Shown here: positions 1-5,945 of the stretch, one piece after another
Position numbering within the stretch: position 1 is the stretch's first letter
How the letters are laid out: every line of letters starts with the position of its first letter
Assembly (NCBI GenBank): GCA_964345635.1
Contig: CAYFRM010000027.1
Span: forward strand, 1 to 8,031
DNA length: 8,031 bases
From: WVXT01 sp964345635
GTDB lineage: Bacteria > UBA6262 > WVXT01
Reading direction: 5' to 3'
Notes under the pieces: model-generated
Database searches by the model: none
Seen by the model: only the letters and a program-made list of their open reading frames with translations
What the model was told of the DNA's origin: nothing
Made by a program: the position numbers and the translations under genes

Positions 1-576
1 GTTCCATTTTTGACCGGTGGATGCGCTGGCCCGGGGAAATCTCCCGTAATAGTCCGCGAGGAAAGAATAGTGGAAAGGAGTCGGGAGTTCAGGCCGGATT
101 GGATACTTGCACCGATATCGATTCAAGAAGGTTTGCTTTCCTTTAGTGGCGGGGTGGAAGGGCGAGCCGATTTCTCCCTGGCTCTCCGTCAGGCCAGGGG
201 AGAAGTAATCAAGAATATTATCACCGGTATGAAAAGCAGGCTTCAGAGAGAATTCGGTGACGCTGCTCGTGAATTGGGCATTAGTGATGAGGACTTAAGT
301 GAGCTTTTGACCGAGACGGTAGGGAAAATGATGGATATCTATCAGATGCATGGCGTAAAACCAAAAGAAACTTATTACGAAAAAGTGGAAAGGCCGACCG
401 ATGAGGGAATAGATTACTTCTATAATTGCTACCAATTAGTTGAACTTGCCGAAGAAGAATATATTGAGTGGAGGGCCGGGGCTTTGCAGAGTATCAGGGA
501 TAAGGCCAAGGCAGAAAATAATAAGAAATTAGAGGATATGGCTACCAGGATTCTGAAGAAGCTTTCGGAAAAGTGA
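1..576 (+). CDS. LPP20-like lipoprotein, 5' end outside window
   Basis: The reading frame is open from the first base, so the gene is cut by the window edge and its true start lies upstream; 191 codons are visible. The first residues read VPFLTGGCAG, the end of a lipoprotein signal peptide with Cys8 as the likely lipidated residue. The box (T-G-G-C preceded by L) is acceptable but not ideal. Residues 31-35 read RPDWI, followed by a Gly-rich strand and an ALRQAR helix start. This resembles the LPP20 lipoprotein family, which typically has a (K/R)PxW motif followed by a helix full of 'A..AR' residues. The C-terminal third (about 145-191) is charged and helical. The next gene encodes a CsgG-like lipoprotein only 39 bp downstream. 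LPP20-type and CsgG/FlgO/FlgT-type lipoproteins commonly occur together, so an outer-membrane partner role is inferred. The family call is by eye; no enzymatic role is suggested. Confidence 0.6.
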   Translation, partial: VPFLTGGCAGPGKSPVIVREERIVERSREFRPDWILAPISIQEGLLSFSGGVEGRADFSLALRQARGEVIKNIITGMKSRLQREFGDAARELGISDEDLSELLTETVGKMMDIYQMHGVKPKETYYEKVERPTDEGIDYFYNCYQLVELAEEEYIEWRAGALQSIRDKAKAENNKKLEDMATRILKKLSEK

Positions 577-602
577 CCTACTCTGAAGAATTGAGGCTGG
601 GG

Positions 603-609
603 AAGGAGG
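603..609 (+). promoter_or_regulatory. Ribosome binding site of the CsgG-like gene
   Basis: AAGGAGG is complementary to the 16S rRNA tail and lies six bases before ATG 616. It is the strongest such site in the window and fixes the start of the CsgG-like gene. Confidence 0.8.
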
Positions 610-615
610 CCGGAT

Positions 616-1548
616 ATGGGAAAGAAATTTTTGCAGGAGTTTATAATCCTTTCACTGATTTTTCTTATGGGCTGCGCCGGGACGGGACGGAGGCCGTATG
701 CGGAAAAGTACAAAGGTCCGAAAAAGAGAATCGCTGTTATCGATTTTGAAGTAAAGGTCCCGCGTGCTCACAGGAAGATTGGTTCGGGGATGGCGGAGAT
801 GCTTATTACCGCTTTACACGAAACGGGAGAGTTCGTTGTTGTGGAAAGAAAGGCGATTCGCGATATAATCAAGGAACAGGATTTGGGTGGGGAAGGAAGA
901 GTGAGAAAAGAGACAGCAGCAAAAATCGGCGATATACTGGGTGCGCAGGCTCTGGTGAGGGGAGCGGTTACTGAATTTGAGGAAAAAGTCAGCGGTGGAG
1001 GAGTAGGGGGAGTTCTTCTGAAAAAGAAGACAGGAGCCGGCCTCGCTACCACCAGTGCGTATGTTGCCTGTGATATCCGTATGTACGATGCAACAACAGG
1101 AGTAGTTCTGGAAGCTACAACCAAAGAGGCTAAGGCAAGGTCTGTAGGTGTAGTCCTGGCGGGAGTACTCAAGACAGGCGATATCCTTGGCGGGGGATTC
1201 TATACCAAGACTCCTTTGGGCAAGGCAACCCGCGGGTGTATAGATGAGATTGTGAATGCAATTGTGGAAAGAATGGAAACAGTTCCCTGGCAGGCCAGGA
1301 TAGTCAAGGTGAGCGATGGTAAGGTATATATCAATGTGGGAACAGATGCCGGGGTCAAGAAGGGAGAGGTCTTTGAGGTTTACACAGTGGGCGAGGAGTT
1401 GATTGACCCTGAGACAGGACTTAGCCTGGGCGCCGAAGAAAATTATGCAGGCAAGATAAAGATAGAAAAAGCAGATAAGAAGTATGCCATTGCTACGATT
1501 CTGGAAGGAGAAGGGTTCCGGCGGGGCGACGTGGTGCGGATACCCTGA
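616..1548 (+). CDS. CsgG-family lipoprotein with FlgT-like C-terminal domain
   Basis: The 310-residue protein starts at ATG 616, with a strong Shine-Dalgarno AAGGAGG (603-609) six bases upstream. Residues 1-19 form a lipoprotein signal peptide with lipobox LMGC (lipidated Cys20). Residues about 38-220 match the CsgG fold: the strand RIAVIDF, a helix GSGMAEMLITAL, FVVVERKAIRDIIKEQ, and LGAQALVRGAVTEF. The Gly-rich segments 127-146 and 177-200 sit where CsgG has its two membrane beta-hairpins, so a pore-forming oligomer is possible. Residues about 225-310 form a second domain (KVYINVGTDAGVKKGEVFEV, then a DPETG turn, ending RRGDVVRIP) like the C-terminal domain of FlgT. CsgG proteins export curli subunits across the outer membrane; FlgT/FlgO relatives sit at flagellar rings. 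No curli or flagellar gene is visible here, so the substrate is unknown. pckG starts 14 bp downstream. Confidence 0.85.
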   Translation: MGKKFLQEFIILSLIFLMGCAGTGRRPYAEKYKGPKKRIAVIDFEVKVPRAHRKIGSGMAEMLITALHETGEFVVVERKAIRDIIKEQDLGGEGRVRKETAAKIGDILGAQALVRGAVTEFEEKVSGGGVGGVLLKKKTGAGLATTSAYVACDIRMYDATTGVVLEATTKEAKARSVGVVLAGVLKTGDILGGGFYTKTPLGKATRGCIDEIVNAIVERMETVPWQARIVKVSDGKVYINVGTDAGVKKGEVFEVYTVGEELIDPETGLSLGAEENYAGKIKIEKADKKYAIATILEGEGFRRGDVVRIP

Positions 1549-1562
1549 CAGCGATAATTACC

Positions 1563-3404
1563 ATGGATGTAATGAACTTATTTAAAACCAGATTGGATGA
1601 AAAGAATTTTGGCAAACTTACCAGGATAAATAATCCCAAGCTTCTGCAATTCGTTGCCAGGTATATGGAACTATGTAATCCTGACACCGTTTTTATCTGC
1701 ACTGACTCAGTGGAAGATAGAATATATATTGAGCAGGAAGCAATAAGAACCGGTGAAGAGAGGATGCTCGCTATTCCCGGCCATACTGTTCACTTTGACG
1801 GATATTATGACCAGGCAAGAGACAAGAAGAATACCAAATTCCTTTTGTCCGAAGGTGTCGATTTAGGTGCGAATTTGAATCTAATCAATAAACAGAAGGC
1901 GCTTGAAGAAATTAACAATATTCTTAAAGATATCATGAAAGGGCATAAGTTATACGTGCTTTTCTTCTGCCTGGGGCCCACCGGTTCTGAATTCTCCATA
2001 CCCTGCGTCCAGCTTACCGATTCGCCCTATGTTGGCCACAGCGAGCAGTTACTCTACCGGGGAGGATATGAAGAATTCGTCAGATTGGGCCCTTCTGACA
2101 GGTTCTTCAAGTTCGTCCATTCGGAAGGGGAACTGGAAAATAGTGTGTGTAAGAATATCGAAAAACGCAGGATATACATTGATACTGAAGAAGACATCGT
2201 ATATAGTATGAATACCCAGTATGGGGGCAACACAATAGGGTTAAAAAAGCTGGCTATGCGCCTGGCAATAAGTTTGGCGTCAAAGGAGGGCTGGTTAACG
2301 GAGCATATGTTTATTATGGGAGTGCACGGGCCCAATAACAGGACCACTTATTTTACCGGGGCTTTTCCTTCTCTTTGCGGGAAAACGGCTACTGCCTTGT
2401 TGGAAAATGAGACGGTAGTGGGAGATGACATAGCTTATCTCAGGAATAAAGACGGTGTGGTTCGCGCGGTTAATGTGGAAAAAGGAATTTTTGGCATAAT
2501 CCAGAACGTGAATTCCGTAGACGACCCCGTATTGTGGCAAGCTTTAAACAGTCCGGGCCAGATAATATTCTCCAATGTTCTGGTGACGGAAGAAGGAGAC
2601 ACTTACTGGATTGGCAAGGATGGAAAAGTTCCCCCGCGGGGGATAAATTATTCGGGAGAATGGAGACCGGGTAAAAAAGATGCTAAAGGTCGTGAGATAA
2701 AACCATCACATCCCAATGCCCGGTTTACCGTTGAACTGGAACTTCTTAAGAACATGGATGCAGAAATTGACAATCCGCAAGGAGTTACCATAAAAGGAAT
2801 CGTGTATGGAGGCAGGGACCATGATACGTGGGTCCCCGTGGAAGAATCCTTCGACTGGGTACATGGCATAATAACCAAAGGTGCCGGTCTGGAATCAGAG
2901 ACTACCGCGGCAACCTTAGGTAAAGAAGGTGTCAGGATATATAACCCCATGGCCAACCTGGATTTTCTTTCCATACCTATTGCCAGGTACGTACAGGACA
3001 ATCTGAACTTTGGTAAGGGATTAAAGAATTCCCCCACCATCTTTTCCGTGAACTATTTTCTTAAAAACGCACAGGGGAACTTTTTGAATAGCAAATGTGA
3101 CAAGAAGGTCTGGCTTAAGTGGATGGAGCTACGTGTGCATAAGGAAGTGGAAGCAGTGGAGACTCCCACCGGTCTAATACCAAAGTATCGAGACCTTAAA
3201 AGATTATTTAAGGAGGTTCTTGATAAGGATTACTCTAAAGAAAGTTACAGGGAACAGTTCACTTTGAGGGTTAAAGAAAACCTGGCTAAGATTGACAGGT
3301 TAATTAATATTTATAATAGGAAGGTTCCTAATACGCCGGAAGTAGTATTTAAAGTACTGGAAGAACAGAGACAAAGACTAAACAGAGTAAAAAATAAAAA
3401 ATAG
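1563..3404 (+). CDS. pckG: Phosphoenolpyruvate carboxykinase (GTP)
   Basis: This 613-residue protein should catalyse oxaloacetate + GTP to PEP + GDP + CO2 (reversible, cytoplasmic, Mn/Mg dependent). Its length matches the GTP-type family (about 600-620). Family landmarks appear in order: YGGN (220-223) followed by KK (228-229), where K228 fits the Mn ligand Lys; EHM with H248 as Mn ligand; the P-loop FPSLCGKT (268-275) with reactive Cys272; the kinase-2 motif VGDDIAYL with D288/D289; HPNARF (383-388) with the substrate Arg387; and a C-terminal aromatic stretch (about 493-520) for the guanine pocket. The P-loop continues ATALL instead of the NLAMM familiar from animal enzymes. The segment ESETTAA (444-450) has Glu where animal enzymes have Arg (RSEATAA), so this may be a divergent subgroup. 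No clear Shine-Dalgarno precedes ATG 1563; ATG 1572 is an alternative. The gene follows the CsgG-like gene after 14 bp and converges on the next gene after 24 bp. Confidence 0.96.
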   Translation: MDVMNLFKTRLDEKNFGKLTRINNPKLLQFVARYMELCNPDTVFICTDSVEDRIYIEQEAIRTGEERMLAIPGHTVHFDGYYDQARDKKNTKFLLSEGVDLGANLNLINKQKALEEINNILKDIMKGHKLYVLFFCLGPTGSEFSIPCVQLTDSPYVGHSEQLLYRGGYEEFVRLGPSDRFFKFVHSEGELENSVCKNIEKRRIYIDTEEDIVYSMNTQYGGNTIGLKKLAMRLAISLASKEGWLTEHMFIMGVHGPNNRTTYFTGAFPSLCGKTATALLENETVVGDDIAYLRNKDGVVRAVNVEKGIFGIIQNVNSVDDPVLWQALNSPGQIIFSNVLVTEEGDTYWIGKDGKVPPRGINYSGEWRPGKKDAKGREIKPSHPNARFTVELELLKNMDAEIDNPQGVTIKGIVYGGRDHDTWVPVEESFDWVHGIITKGAGLESETTAATLGKEGVRIYNPMANLDFLSIPIARYVQDNLNFGKGLKNSPTIFSVNYFLKNAQGNFLNSKCDKKVWLKWMELRVHKEVEAVETPTGLIPKYRDLKRLFKEVLDKDYSKESYREQFTLRVKENLAKIDRLINIYNRKVPNTPEVVFKVLEEQRQRLNRVKNKK

Positions 3405-3428
3405 AAGAATTTATTCTCCAGCATATTT

Positions 3429-4670
3429 TTATCCCTGGGGCACAACGGTCAATATCTTCCTTGCCTGTTCCGGATGCTTTGCTATAAAGCGAAGCTCCCC
3501 GTCGGTGAGAGGCTTCTGGGTGTGAACGTTCGCGTAACGGACAAGTTCCAGGATTCTTCTTGCTTCCTTATCGTCCTTGAATTTTACCTCTAACTTTCCG
3601 TAGACATTTCTGAATCCCTTAATCCCGCTATATTCCCCGGCAGTAATCTGTCTTCCTGTCTCTATTATTTCCGGCTCTCCCCGGCCCAGTTCTTCAAAGT
3701 CGTAAAGTTCGTAATTTCTTCGGTCCTTTAATGCGCCGTCAGCGTGTATCCCTGATTCATGAGCAAAAGCATTTGCGCCCACGGCTGGCTGGTTGATGGG
3801 AATGGGAACACCAAAGGCATATGAGGCATATTTGGCAATTTTCCAGGCATGAGAGAGGTCTACTCTCTCGTCCAGAAGATACTTATTTTCCGTGCCCCGC
3901 GATTTTTTGAGGGCTAAAATTACAGAGATAAGATCAGCATTTCCGCACCTTTCTCCCATCGCGTTAATAGTGGTATTGACGTAGGCGTCTACTCCACTGT
4001 CGATGGCGGCCTTGGCCCCGGCCACCGAACAAGCTACCGCCATTCCCAGGTCGTTATGGCAGTGCAGTTCTATCGGTAATTTGACTTCTTGTGCCAGAAG
4101 TTTCACCTTTTCATATATGCTGAAGGGGTCATCGTACCCTAACGTGTCACAATAACGAATACGGCAGGCGCCGTGTTCCTTTGCTGCCCGGGCGAATCTT
4201 ATTAAAAATTCGTCGTCAGTGCGGGATGCGTCCTCGGCGTTGACGCCGAATGTTTCGATTCCCTTTTCTTTAGCCCTATCGCAGGCTTCGGTCATCATTT
4301 TAATGATATCTTCTCTACCCTTCCTACCTCCGAATTTGCCCCGCACCATCTGCTGGGAAGTGGAGATGGAGAGATTCAGATGTTTTACCCTGGTTAGTCG
4401 AGTAGCATCTTCCACATCTTTCCTGATTGCTCTGATCCAGCCGGAGAGGATGATCGGCTTGAGCACTCCCATTTCCGCCAGTTCCAGATTAGCATTGAGG
4501 TAAATGGTCTCGTGGCGAGTTGCAGGAAAACCGAACTCGCTCTGATGGATACCCATGTCATTAAGATAGATATTGATCATCGTCTTCTCTAACTTGGCCA
4601 AACCGAGCATCGCGGTCTGCACGCCGTCTCTATTGGTTACGTCAATAATATAGATCTTATTCTTAGCCAA
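3429..4670 (-). CDS. Homocitrate/isopropylmalate-synthase family acyltransferase (possible Re-citrate synthase)
   Basis: From the chosen TTG the protein has 413 residues. It is a DRE-TIM metallolyase, a family that condenses an acyl-CoA with a 2-oxoacid in the cytoplasm. Visible motifs are NRDGVQ (13-18) at the first strand, with metal ligand D15; ELHCHNDLGM (201-210) with H203 and H205; GERCGN (239-244) with N244; and HESGIHADG (304-312), which belongs to the acyl-CoA lid region. The roughly 500-residue LeuA architecture with a leucine-binding C-terminal domain is absent, so feedback control by leucine is unlikely. That leaves homocitrate synthase, citramalate synthase or Re-citrate synthase as the main options. 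The neighbouring PEP carboxykinase, which uses oxaloacetate, makes Re-citrate synthase attractive, but specificity cannot be read with certainty. The usual RDGEQ is RDGVQ here. Start: TTG 4670 has AGGAAAGGA six bases upstream; TTG 4691 would add seven residues with a site too far away. ndk lies 30 bp upstream on the same strand. Confidence 0.85.
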   Translation of the reverse strand: MAKNKIYIIDVTNRDGVQTAMLGLAKLEKTMINIYLNDMGIHQSEFGFPATRHETIYLNANLELAEMGVLKPIILSGWIRAIRKDVEDATRLTRVKHLNLSISTSQQMVRGKFGGRKGREDIIKMMTEACDRAKEKGIETFGVNAEDASRTDDEFLIRFARAAKEHGACRIRYCDTLGYDDPFSIYEKVKLLAQEVKLPIELHCHNDLGMAVACSVAGAKAAIDSGVDAYVNTTINAMGERCGNADLISVILALKKSRGTENKYLLDERVDLSHAWKIAKYASYAFGVPIPINQPAVGANAFAHESGIHADGALKDRRNYELYDFEELGRGEPEIIETGRQITAGEYSGIKGFRNVYGKLEVKFKDDKEARRILELVRYANVHTQKPLTDGELRFIAKHPEQARKILTVVPQG

Positions 4671-4676
4671 TCGGTT

Positions 4677-4685
4677 TCCTTTCCT
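4677..4685 (-). promoter_or_regulatory. Ribosome binding site deciding the acyltransferase start
   Basis: Read on the - strand this is AGGAAAGGA, followed by a six-base spacer and TTG at 4670-4668. It favours this TTG over the in-frame TTG at 4691, whose nearest GGAG (4704-4707, inside the end of ndk) is twelve bases away. Confidence 0.6.
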
Positions 4686-4700
4686 GGACAAAACTCAAAA

Positions 4701-5207
4701 CTACTCCTTCCATACCCTCTTCTTAGCGTTTTTGACAATTGTCTCCTCAACGGGATAAAGTTTGTATATTACTTCGTCCGGCTCGAACCAGAGTTTTATT
4801 TCCCTTTCCGCCTCTGCTTCATTCGTAGAGGTGTGGATTACATTTTCGTAAATTCCACTGGTAGTGATGCGTCCATAGGCACCCCTTATGGAGACGGGAT
4901 CGGCCTCCTCGGGATTGGTGGCACCGGCAATCTGTCTTACCTTTTTTATCGCGCCTTCTCCGTGATAAACCATAGCCAGAACTTTTCGCCTTCTGTGGAG
5001 TTCTCCCCGGATATATTTGATAAGTTCCGGGAAGAACGGTCTATCTTTCATGTGGCAGTAATGGGCTTCCGCCAATTCCTTGCTCACGCGGACAATCTTG
5101 GCAGCGGCAATCTCCAGCTTTGTTTCCGAAAGGCGAGTCAGAATATTACCGGTTAAAGACTTCTTTAAGCCATCCGGCTTTATGAGCACTAAAGTCTGCT
5201 GAATCAA
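4701..5207 (-). CDS. ndk: Nucleoside-diphosphate kinase
   Basis: Ndk moves the terminal phosphate of ATP to other nucleoside diphosphates through a phospho-histidine, for example GDP to GTP, in the cytoplasm. From TTG 5207 the protein has 168 residues and begins MIQQTLVLIKPDG, the classic NDK first strand with K10. Other conserved positions are Y50 (AHYCHMKDRPFF), R92, GATNP with T97, SIRGAYG with R108, and ENVIHTST with N122 and catalytic H125. It is longer than the usual 135-150 residues, partly because of an extra charged tail (KLYPVEETIVKNAKKRVWKE) after the normal end. The frame stays open to a GTG at 5270, but that extension would be encoded by hairpins and does not look like NDK, so TTG is preferred; GAAGGGG lies five bases upstream of it. 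The gene is first in an operon with the downstream acyltransferase. Making GTP fits a link with the GTP-dependent PckG nearby. Confidence 0.93.
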   Translation of the reverse strand: MIQQTLVLIKPDGLKKSLTGNILTRLSETKLEIAAAKIVRVSKELAEAHYCHMKDRPFFPELIKYIRGELHRRRKVLAMVYHGEGAIKKVRQIAGATNPEEADPVSIRGAYGRITTSGIYENVIHTSTNEAEAEREIKLWFEPDEVIYKLYPVEETIVKNAKKRVWKE

Positions 5208-5460
5208 GATAACCCCTTCGGGGTTACTTCCATAGGGGCTTCGCCCCTCCGGCGCTCCCCAAATGTCCACCGGACATTTACTTCTCTGTCCTCCGGGGCG
5301 CTCACCATCTCGCGCCCGTCGCTAACACGGAGCTCCTTATTCGTCGCTCCAGCGACCCCTTGAGGGAAACCAGATTGTTTCCCTCAAACTCCCTAAGCCG
5401 CATAGGAATTTTTCGAATTCCTATGCTTCAGTCCATTTTCTCCGTTTTCTCTATAATGGT
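5208..5460 (-). promoter_or_regulatory. Structured 5' leader of ndk with seven hairpins
   Basis: This roughly 250-base non-coding stretch lies between the predicted transcript start and ndk. It holds seven inverted repeats: 5400-5426 (11 bp stem), 5360-5387 (11 bp), 5343-5356 (6 bp), 5296-5317 (6 bp), 5261-5279 (8 bp), 5234-5248 (6 bp, GAA loop on the RNA) and 5210-5226 (7 bp, GAA loop). None is followed by a T-run on the - strand, so they are not ordinary terminators. The last stem contains the GAAGGGG that would serve as ndk ribosome binding site. It matches no riboswitch class I recognise. It may be a cis-regulatory RNA, a cluster of dispersed palindromic repeats, or both. Confidence 0.6.
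5210..5226 (-). promoter_or_regulatory. Hairpin enclosing the ndk ribosome binding site
   Basis: On the - strand TAACCCC-GAA-GGGGTTA forms a perfect 7-bp stem with a three-base loop, ending three bases before the ndk TTG at 5207. The GGGG of the binding site is paired in the stem, so translation could depend on opening it. Confidence 0.55.
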
Positions 5461-5466
5461 ATCTGT

Positions 5467-5496
5467 CTTATACTAAAAAATGAGGCGAAATGTCAA
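5467..5496 (-). promoter_or_regulatory. Sigma70-like promoter for ndk and the acyltransferase
   Basis: Read on the - strand: a perfect -35 TTGACA (5496-5491), an 18-base spacer, then -10 TATAAG (5472-5467). Transcription would start near 5460 and run left into the ndk leader. The -35 box overlaps the left arm of the palindrome at 5492-5509. Confidence 0.7.
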
Positions 5497-5509
5497 GAAA
5501 TTTCTTGAC
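5492..5509. promoter_or_regulatory. Perfect 18-bp palindrome between divergent promoters (candidate operator)
   Basis: GTCAAGAAATTTCTTGAC is identical on both strands. Each arm supplies most of an outward-facing -35 box: TTGACA to the left and TTGACT to the right. A dimeric regulator bound here would cover both -35 boxes. Part of the symmetry could come simply from two promoters placed back to back, but the match through the central AGAAATTTCT goes beyond what the -35 boxes require. Confidence 0.6.
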
Positions 5510-5532
5510 TTTGGAGTTTAATTTATTATATT
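5505..5532 (+). promoter_or_regulatory. Sigma70-like promoter for the V-type ATPase genes
   Basis: -35 TTGACT (5505-5510), a 16-base spacer, then -10 TATATT (5527-5532) within a very AT-rich stretch. Transcription would start near 5540. Other TATA-like hexamers nearby make the exact -10 uncertain. Confidence 0.5.
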
Positions 5533-5574
5533 TTATTATAGATATACAGAATCTGCCAATTTTTATAAGCTACT

Positions 5575-5605
5575 GACTCCCTGTCCTCAAGGATGGGGTC
5601 TTTTT
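5575..5605 (+). terminator. Terminator-like hairpin in the ATPase operon leader
   Basis: GACTCC (5575-5580) pairs with GGGGTC (5595-5600). After a two-base CT bulge, GTCC pairs with GGAT around a TCAA loop. Five T's follow at 5601-5605. This has the form of an intrinsic terminator on the + strand. There is no + strand gene between 3405 and this site, so it would stop the transcript from the promoter at about 5540 before it reaches the ATPase genes. It is either an attenuator or the end of a small RNA of about 65 bases. Confidence 0.6.
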
Positions 5606-5623
5606 AATTTCAAGTCAAACAAA

Positions 5624-5944
5624 ATGGTCACTCCGGCAATTAAGAAAATAAAGGAAGTAGAAAAGGATTGTCAAAAGAAGCTGAACGAGGCTCACCTTCG
5701 CTCAGAAGCTATGGTTCAGGCCGCGTTTCAGAGAAAAACAGAACTAATCGCCCGGGCCAGGAAAGAGACACAGAATAGGATGGAGGAGCTGGCTAAGCGA
5801 GCACAAGAAGATGCCCGGAGAGAGAGCAAGAAAATTTCTGATAGAGAAAAAGAAGAGATAAACAAACTTAGAGAAAGCGTGAAGTCCCGCTTCCCTAAGT
5901 CATTGCGTCGAATATTCCAGGAGATGGGGATTAAAGCGAAATAA
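5624..5944 (+). CDS. V-type ATPase peripheral-stalk coiled-coil subunit (H/G type)
   Basis: The 106-residue protein is almost wholly charged helix. Residues about 3-88 form a long coiled coil rich in Glu, Lys, Arg and Ala with no Gly and a single Pro near the start. The short basic tail is RFPKSLRRIFQEMGIKAK. This is the build of the small stalk subunit (AhaH/AtpH in archaeal-type and NtpF-like in bacterial V-type ATPases), which pairs with subunit E to hold the catalytic head against subunit I. Sequence alone identifies such coiled coils poorly. The call rests on gene order, since the next gene, starting one base after the stop, is subunit I, and H-I is a common start of these operons. No Shine-Dalgarno precedes ATG 5624, which is unusual beside its neighbours. 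Translation of subunit I is probably coupled to this gene. Confidence 0.75.
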   Translation: MVTPAIKKIKEVEKDCQKKLNEAHLRSEAMVQAAFQRKTELIARARKETQNRMEELAKRAQEDARRESKKISDREKEEINKLRESVKSRFPKSLRRIFQEMGIKAK

Positions 5945-5945
5945 C

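Noticed and set aside
768..1172. 134-codon open frame on the - strand inside the CsgG-like gene
   Set aside because: It lies fully antisense to a gene with clear family motifs and its own ribosome binding site. Its composition (Ser, Pro, Thr rich, low complexity) is typical of a shadow frame.
2648..3040. 130-codon open frame on the - strand inside pckG
   Set aside because: Antisense to well-conserved PEP carboxykinase segments; no recognisable domain or binding site.
3405..3428. Bidirectional terminator between the convergent pckG and acyltransferase genes (AGAAT-TT-ATTCT at 3406-3417)
   Set aside because: The stem is only 5 bp and AT-rich with a two-base loop, and there is no proper T-run directly after it. 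Too weak to call.
5208..5270. N-terminal extension of Ndk from GTG 5270
   Set aside because: The 21 residues would be encoded by two perfect hairpins and do not resemble Ndk; the family start fits TTG 5207 exactly. Kept only as a remark under the repeat finding.
5208..5440. CRISPR array
   Set aside because: The palindromes differ in sequence and spacing; there are no identical repeats with unique spacers and no cas gene.
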